A stretch of 64,000 nt of DNA from Pelethousia sp034928145 (GTDB lineage: Bacteria > Bacillota > Clostridia > Christensenellales > CAG-138). The stretch lies in NCBI GenBank assembly GCA_034928145.1, contig JAYFPE010000048.1:4606-68605 (forward strand). The letters are read 5' to 3'. Both the position numbers and the translations under genes were made by a program. Under the pieces are notes generated by a model. It was not told the DNA's origin, did no database searches, and worked only from the letters and a program-made list of their open reading frames with translations. Below, in pieces: positions 61,094 through 64,000 of this stretch. Position 1 is the first letter of the stretch. Every line of letters starts with the position of its first letter.

Positions 61094-61146
61094 ACTTACG
61101 GGTTTTGTGCTACTATATACGACAGTATGGGGAGGGAGAGGGAAGC

Positions 61147-61611
61147 ATGCGTGTAACATTTTGCGGTCATGCCGTTGTGTCTGAATATAGCAAGGTGGAA
61201 GGATGGCTGCGCGAGGTGGTCACACATTTGATCGCGGAAGGGGCGACGATATTTTATATTGAAAGTTATGGGGACTTTGATTGGCTGGCCGCCTCTGCGG
61301 TATGGGAGGAACAAAAGAAGCACGCGAATGTGCTAACAACGCTTGTTATGCCATATCCGCGTGCCAAAATAGATACTTCCCGTTATGGTTATAGCGTATA
61401 TCCACCCATGGAATCTGCGCCGATCCGGTTCGCCGTGTCAAAAAGAAACCTGCAGATAGTAGAGACATCGGATGTTGTGGTAGCCTATGTTACGCATGAG
61501 CGGAGTGAAGCGGCGAAAACGCTTCATTATGCCCGGCACAAGCAAAAGAAAATCATCCAATTTCCAATTATCCTACCAAATCCCCCACCATGTCCGCATA
61601 CGCCTTGGTGA
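61147..61611 (+). CDS. SLOG/DUF1273-like protein
   Basis: 154 residues from ATG 61147 behind GGGAGAGGGAAGC. Pattern: MRVTFCGHAVV at the start, ATIFYIESYGDFDWLAASAVWEEQKK (split; GDFD near 43), and DVVVAYVTHERSEAAKT (about 122-138), as in clostridial SLOG-type (YpsA-like) proteins. SLOG folds bind nucleotides or nucleotide-derived signals. The last 44 bases overlap the convergent SPOR gene. Function unknown. Confidence 0.72.
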   Translation: MRVTFCGHAVVSEYSKVEGWLREVVTHLIAEGATIFYIESYGDFDWLAASAVWEEQKKHANVLTTLVMPYPRAKIDTSRYGYSVYPPMESAPIRFAVSKRNLQIVETSDVVVAYVTHERSEAAKTLHYARHKQKKIIQFPIILPNPPPCPHTPW

Positions 61612-62506
61612 GGGCGAGCTGGGCATATTTGAGCTCTGAGGAAAAGGCGGTATGGGTAGAGGCCGCGCTTTGGGCCAGGGTTGCAAGCTCGCCGGAGAAA
61701 AGCGCCTGGCAGGCCACCAGCCGGGCGATGGCCGGGGCGCTATCCGCATAGGCGGCCAGGCCCGCCATGTTTTCTTCCAAAGTAGAGCGGATGCTCTGTG
61801 CGGCGTTTTGGCCTTCGCCTACGCTCTGGTTATCTCGGTCAAAGGCAATGGCCGCGTCGGTGAGGGCGGCCTGGGCTTCACGCAGGGCGGAGAAGCCGGC
61901 CTCCACACCGTCTAGCTGGCTCTGCTGGGCGCTCACCCGGAAGGTGGCCCCCGGCGCACTGATCTGGTGCACGGTGCAATCCATGCCCTCGTTGACCAAC
62001 CGATCTTTGACCTCCTTGGCCTCTGCCTCTGCCGCGTAACCTGCGGCCAGCACACGGTAGCGGTCCCCATCCTGCAGCACATAGCCGCCCGCGCCCTGGG
62101 CCTTGATGGTTTGCGCCTGCTTGGCTGCGTTTTCCGAAGAGGAGAACACGCCCATTTGCAGCGCATAGCAATCGAGGGCGGGCAGGGTAATATCCGCACT
62201 GACGGAGCTTTTATCCGTGCTTAGGCTCACCTGCTGCACATCCGTGGCCCCGGCAGGCGCTTCTTGGACGGGCTCCTTTTTGCTGGTATAGGCCGAGAGC
62301 GCCTCAAAGGCGGGGGCCATGACCTTTTCGGCCAGCCAGGTTCCCGCAGCGCTGGCGGAAACGAGGTAGACGATAGCGGCCACCATCAGCAGGGCGATCA
62401 TAGCCCGTCCGGCGCCCGCCCCCGCGCCCGTGTTCACATTGGGCCGCGCCCGGCTCCTGTTCCCCCGAAAGGTAGTTTTGCGCTTTCTGCGCCGCCCGAA
62501 TTCCAT
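61568..62506 (-). CDS. SPOR-domain membrane protein
   Basis: 312 residues from ATG 62506 (upstream in-frame starts read poorly). A basic N-terminal segment (RRRKRKTTFRGNRSR), one membrane helix (about 35-55: MIALLMVAAIVYLVSASAAG), a short linker, a SPOR domain (about 112-185: LDCYALQMGVFSSSENAAKQA to GMDCTVHQI) and an Ala-rich helical tail. SPOR domains bind denuded glycan at the septum, so it may act in division or spore morphogenesis. It overlaps the SLOG gene tail-to-tail. Confidence 0.8.
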   Translation of the reverse strand: MEFGRRRKRKTTFRGNRSRARPNVNTGAGAGAGRAMIALLMVAAIVYLVSASAAGTWLAEKVMAPAFEALSAYTSKKEPVQEAPAGATDVQQVSLSTDKSSVSADITLPALDCYALQMGVFSSSENAAKQAQTIKAQGAGGYVLQDGDRYRVLAAGYAAEAEAKEVKDRLVNEGMDCTVHQISAPGATFRVSAQQSQLDGVEAGFSALREAQAALTDAAIAFDRDNQSVGEGQNAAQSIRSTLEENMAGLAAYADSAPAIARLVACQALFSGELATLAQSAASTHTAFSSELKYAQLALTKAYADMVGDLVG

Positions 62507-62605
62507 AGCTTTGCCCCCGTTTCCTGCCATAGGTGTTGTTGCTATATGCATATTCGCCCGGGGGCCTGTACAGAACAGGAAAAGGCAGGTAAGCGTGCGA
62601 AAAAC

Positions 62606-62630
62606 CAAACAGGCGGCATAGCCGCCTGTC
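62606..62630 (-). terminator. Terminator of the IS transposase (minus strand)
   Basis: ACAGGCGGC (62609-62617) and GCCGCCTGT (62621-62629) around a TAT/ATA loop, followed on the minus strand by TTGGTTTTT. Confidence 0.7.
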
Positions 62631-62638
62631 AGCTTGTC

Positions 62639-62678
62639 GAGAAATCGGGTTTACAGAACGGCGAAAACCCAGTTTCTC
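62639..62678. repeat. Stem-loop at the 3' end of the IS1182-like transposase
   Basis: GAGAAATCGGGTTT (62639-62652) and AAACCCAGTTTCTC (62665-62678) form an imperfect inverted repeat spanning the transposase stop. It may be part of the element's terminal structure. Confidence 0.4.
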
Positions 62679-64000
62679 ATAAAATGAAGCCTGAAAATAG
62701 AGGAAATAAAAGAGGAAAAGGAGGCTTTCCACTTCCAATTGGCCAGTTTTTTGAGGTTCATGGCGGCAAACTTAAGCCTCACCCAATTTGACACCTGGGT
62801 CAGGCCTCGGTAGTGCGTGTAGCGCATACCATGTTTTTCTTTCGCATCTGCAAAGACCCGCTCAATCGTCTCCTTGCGCCGTTCGTAAAGCTCCTTGTAT
62901 TTCGGCGTGTATCGTGCGTCCTCTGCGAGCTCAATGTAGTCTTGCCAGATATGACGCGTTACGGTTTTCTCGCAGTTCTTGGATTCGGTGCACAGATGGC
63001 GGGTCGGACATTTCTCGCAGATATAACTTCGGCTCTTATATTCCCGGTAGCCTTCCCGGTTGGTGGTTGAATAGCACAGCGTCTTGTATTCCGGGCAGAT
63101 GATACAGTCGTAATATTCATCGTAAACGTATTTCCACCATGCATGCCCGCCCTTCTTCGTCTGTGGACACTTGTAGGCGCTCGAAAGAACCCTGCCGTCG
63201 TCAAACACTTTCTTGCAGATATGCGGCGTCTTGTATGCGCTGTCTGCAATCACCGTCTCTATCTGTGGAAACGTTTCGGTCACTTTGTCGTATACGTCGT
63301 CGAAAGCCACGCTATCGTGCACGTTCCCGGGCGTGATCACTGTCTCAAGAACAAAACCGTTTCTGTCGCAGGCGGTATGCGCTTCATATGCGAAGCAGCG
63401 CTTGTGCTCACCCTTGTGGAAAAGCCCGCTGTCCGGGTCAGTGGTGGAACAGGTAACTTTTCGTTGTTTCGCTGCCTTCTTCCGCTGCTTGAGCTTCTTT
63501 CGGGAGGTGCTGTCGTGCTTCTTCGGCTTGGGAGGCTCTCTGTCGTCCTCCTCAAAAGGCGGCTTCTTGTGGGCTTCCCGCTCGGCATTGATTTCCGCCA
63601 GCAATTCCTCCCGGTAGCGCACCGCTGCTTCAGGCACCGCTTTTATGATCTTGCTGTGAATATTCGCGCTTGCTTTGATATGTGTGCCGTCGATGAACAC
63701 AGCTTGCGGATACAAATATCCCGCTCCTGCGGCCTCTTCCAGTATCCAGGCGAAGATTTTCCCGATCGTTTCTTCCCCAAACCTATGCCGAAAATTGTAG
63801 CTGACCGTGGAAAAGTGCGGCGTCTCTTCACTTAAGGGATACCCCAGAAACCACCGGTAATAGATGCTTCCGCTAACCTCTTCCGCCGTTCTCCGCAGTG
63901 AGGGAAGCCCGTACAGATGTTGAATCAGTACCATTTTGAACAGCACCACAGGGTCAATTCCCGGTCGGCCATTGTCCTCGCAGTACAGTTCTTCCACCAT
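62651..64000 (-). mobile_element. IS1182-family transposase (5' end cut by the window)
   Basis: At least 449 residues; the frame is open to base 64000, so the N-terminus (about 40 residues in relatives) is outside. Family marks: GRPGIDPVVLFKMVLIQ near the visible start, YRWFLGYPL, the DDE residues (VFIDGTHIKAS, VIADSAYKT and a C-terminal Glu in ERRKETIERVFADAKE), the four-Cys zinc-like CPEYKTLC...CEKCPTRHLC, and the KHGMRYTHYRGL tail. Cut-and-paste transposase. Intact as far as visible. Confidence 0.88.

Overview
The window is GC-rich, densely coded DNA from a spore-forming, meso-diaminopimelate-type Firmicute, most likely a high-GC anaerobic clostridium. The evidence is spoIIGA-sigE, a PASTA-bearing SpoVD-type penicillin-binding protein, MurE with a DNPR motif, a tRNA-Trp T-box leader, strong AGGAGG ribosome sites, a PerR-type regulator, and RqcP/YabN/Mfd/Pth homologues in a Bacillus-like order. 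The species cannot be named from the sequence. I saw no rRNA, tRNA or CRISPR array.

Layout. 1-12300 is a division and cell wall (dcw) cluster: spoVD-type PBP (cut by the left edge), murE, mraY, murD, ftsW/spoVE, murA, divIB/ftsQ, ftsA, ftsZ. The usual murF and murG are absent from their expected places. 12404-15076 holds asnA, a MerR-type regulator and a nitroreductase. 15114-18351 is a tryptophan uptake unit: a promoter, a tRNA-Trp T-box riboswitch and trpXYZ. 18447-19918 is spoIIGA-sigE, without the usual sigG. 19927-29545 is read mostly leftward: PerR, HU, YabN/MazG, IspDF, RqcP, a PrsA-like foldase, Mfd and Pth.

29546-34960 is accessory: a structured non-coding stretch, a TDT-type transporter with a C_GCAxxG_C_C protein, FadR/GntR and XRE regulators, a serine hydrolase, an HD protein and a decayed gene. 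35089-40895 holds enolase, fused MsrAB, and a VTC/DUF4956/CotH module. 40963-44610 holds an MFS transporter with its ROK repressor, and a small operon of a six-cysteine protein, a CarD-like regulator and a Tudor-like small protein. 44683-46495 holds an FMN reductase, a LysE exporter and Maf.

46905-52023 is the elongation (rod-shape) operon mreBCD-mrdA. It is followed by a LexA-box-controlled Y-family polymerase, lgt, nicotinate phosphoribosyltransferase and a small lipoprotein. 56683-60710 is a three-gene operon that pairs an Old-Yellow-Enzyme/2-enoate-reductase-like flavoprotein with both subunits of an aconitase-X dehydratase. This is the best candidate for an undescribed pathway here. The right end has an XRE regulator divergent from a SLOG-type protein, a SPOR-domain membrane protein, and an IS1182-type transposase cut by the window edge.

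Working together: the two cell wall clusters (dcw and mre) supply septal and lateral synthesis, and lgt supplies lipidation for the several lipoproteins seen (TrpX, the PrsA-like protein, the 56 kb lipoprotein). Many genes are joined by ATGA or GTGA overlaps (spoIIGA/sigE, rqcP/ispDF/mazG, pth/mfd, mreD/mrdA, carD/small protein), which suggests translational coupling.
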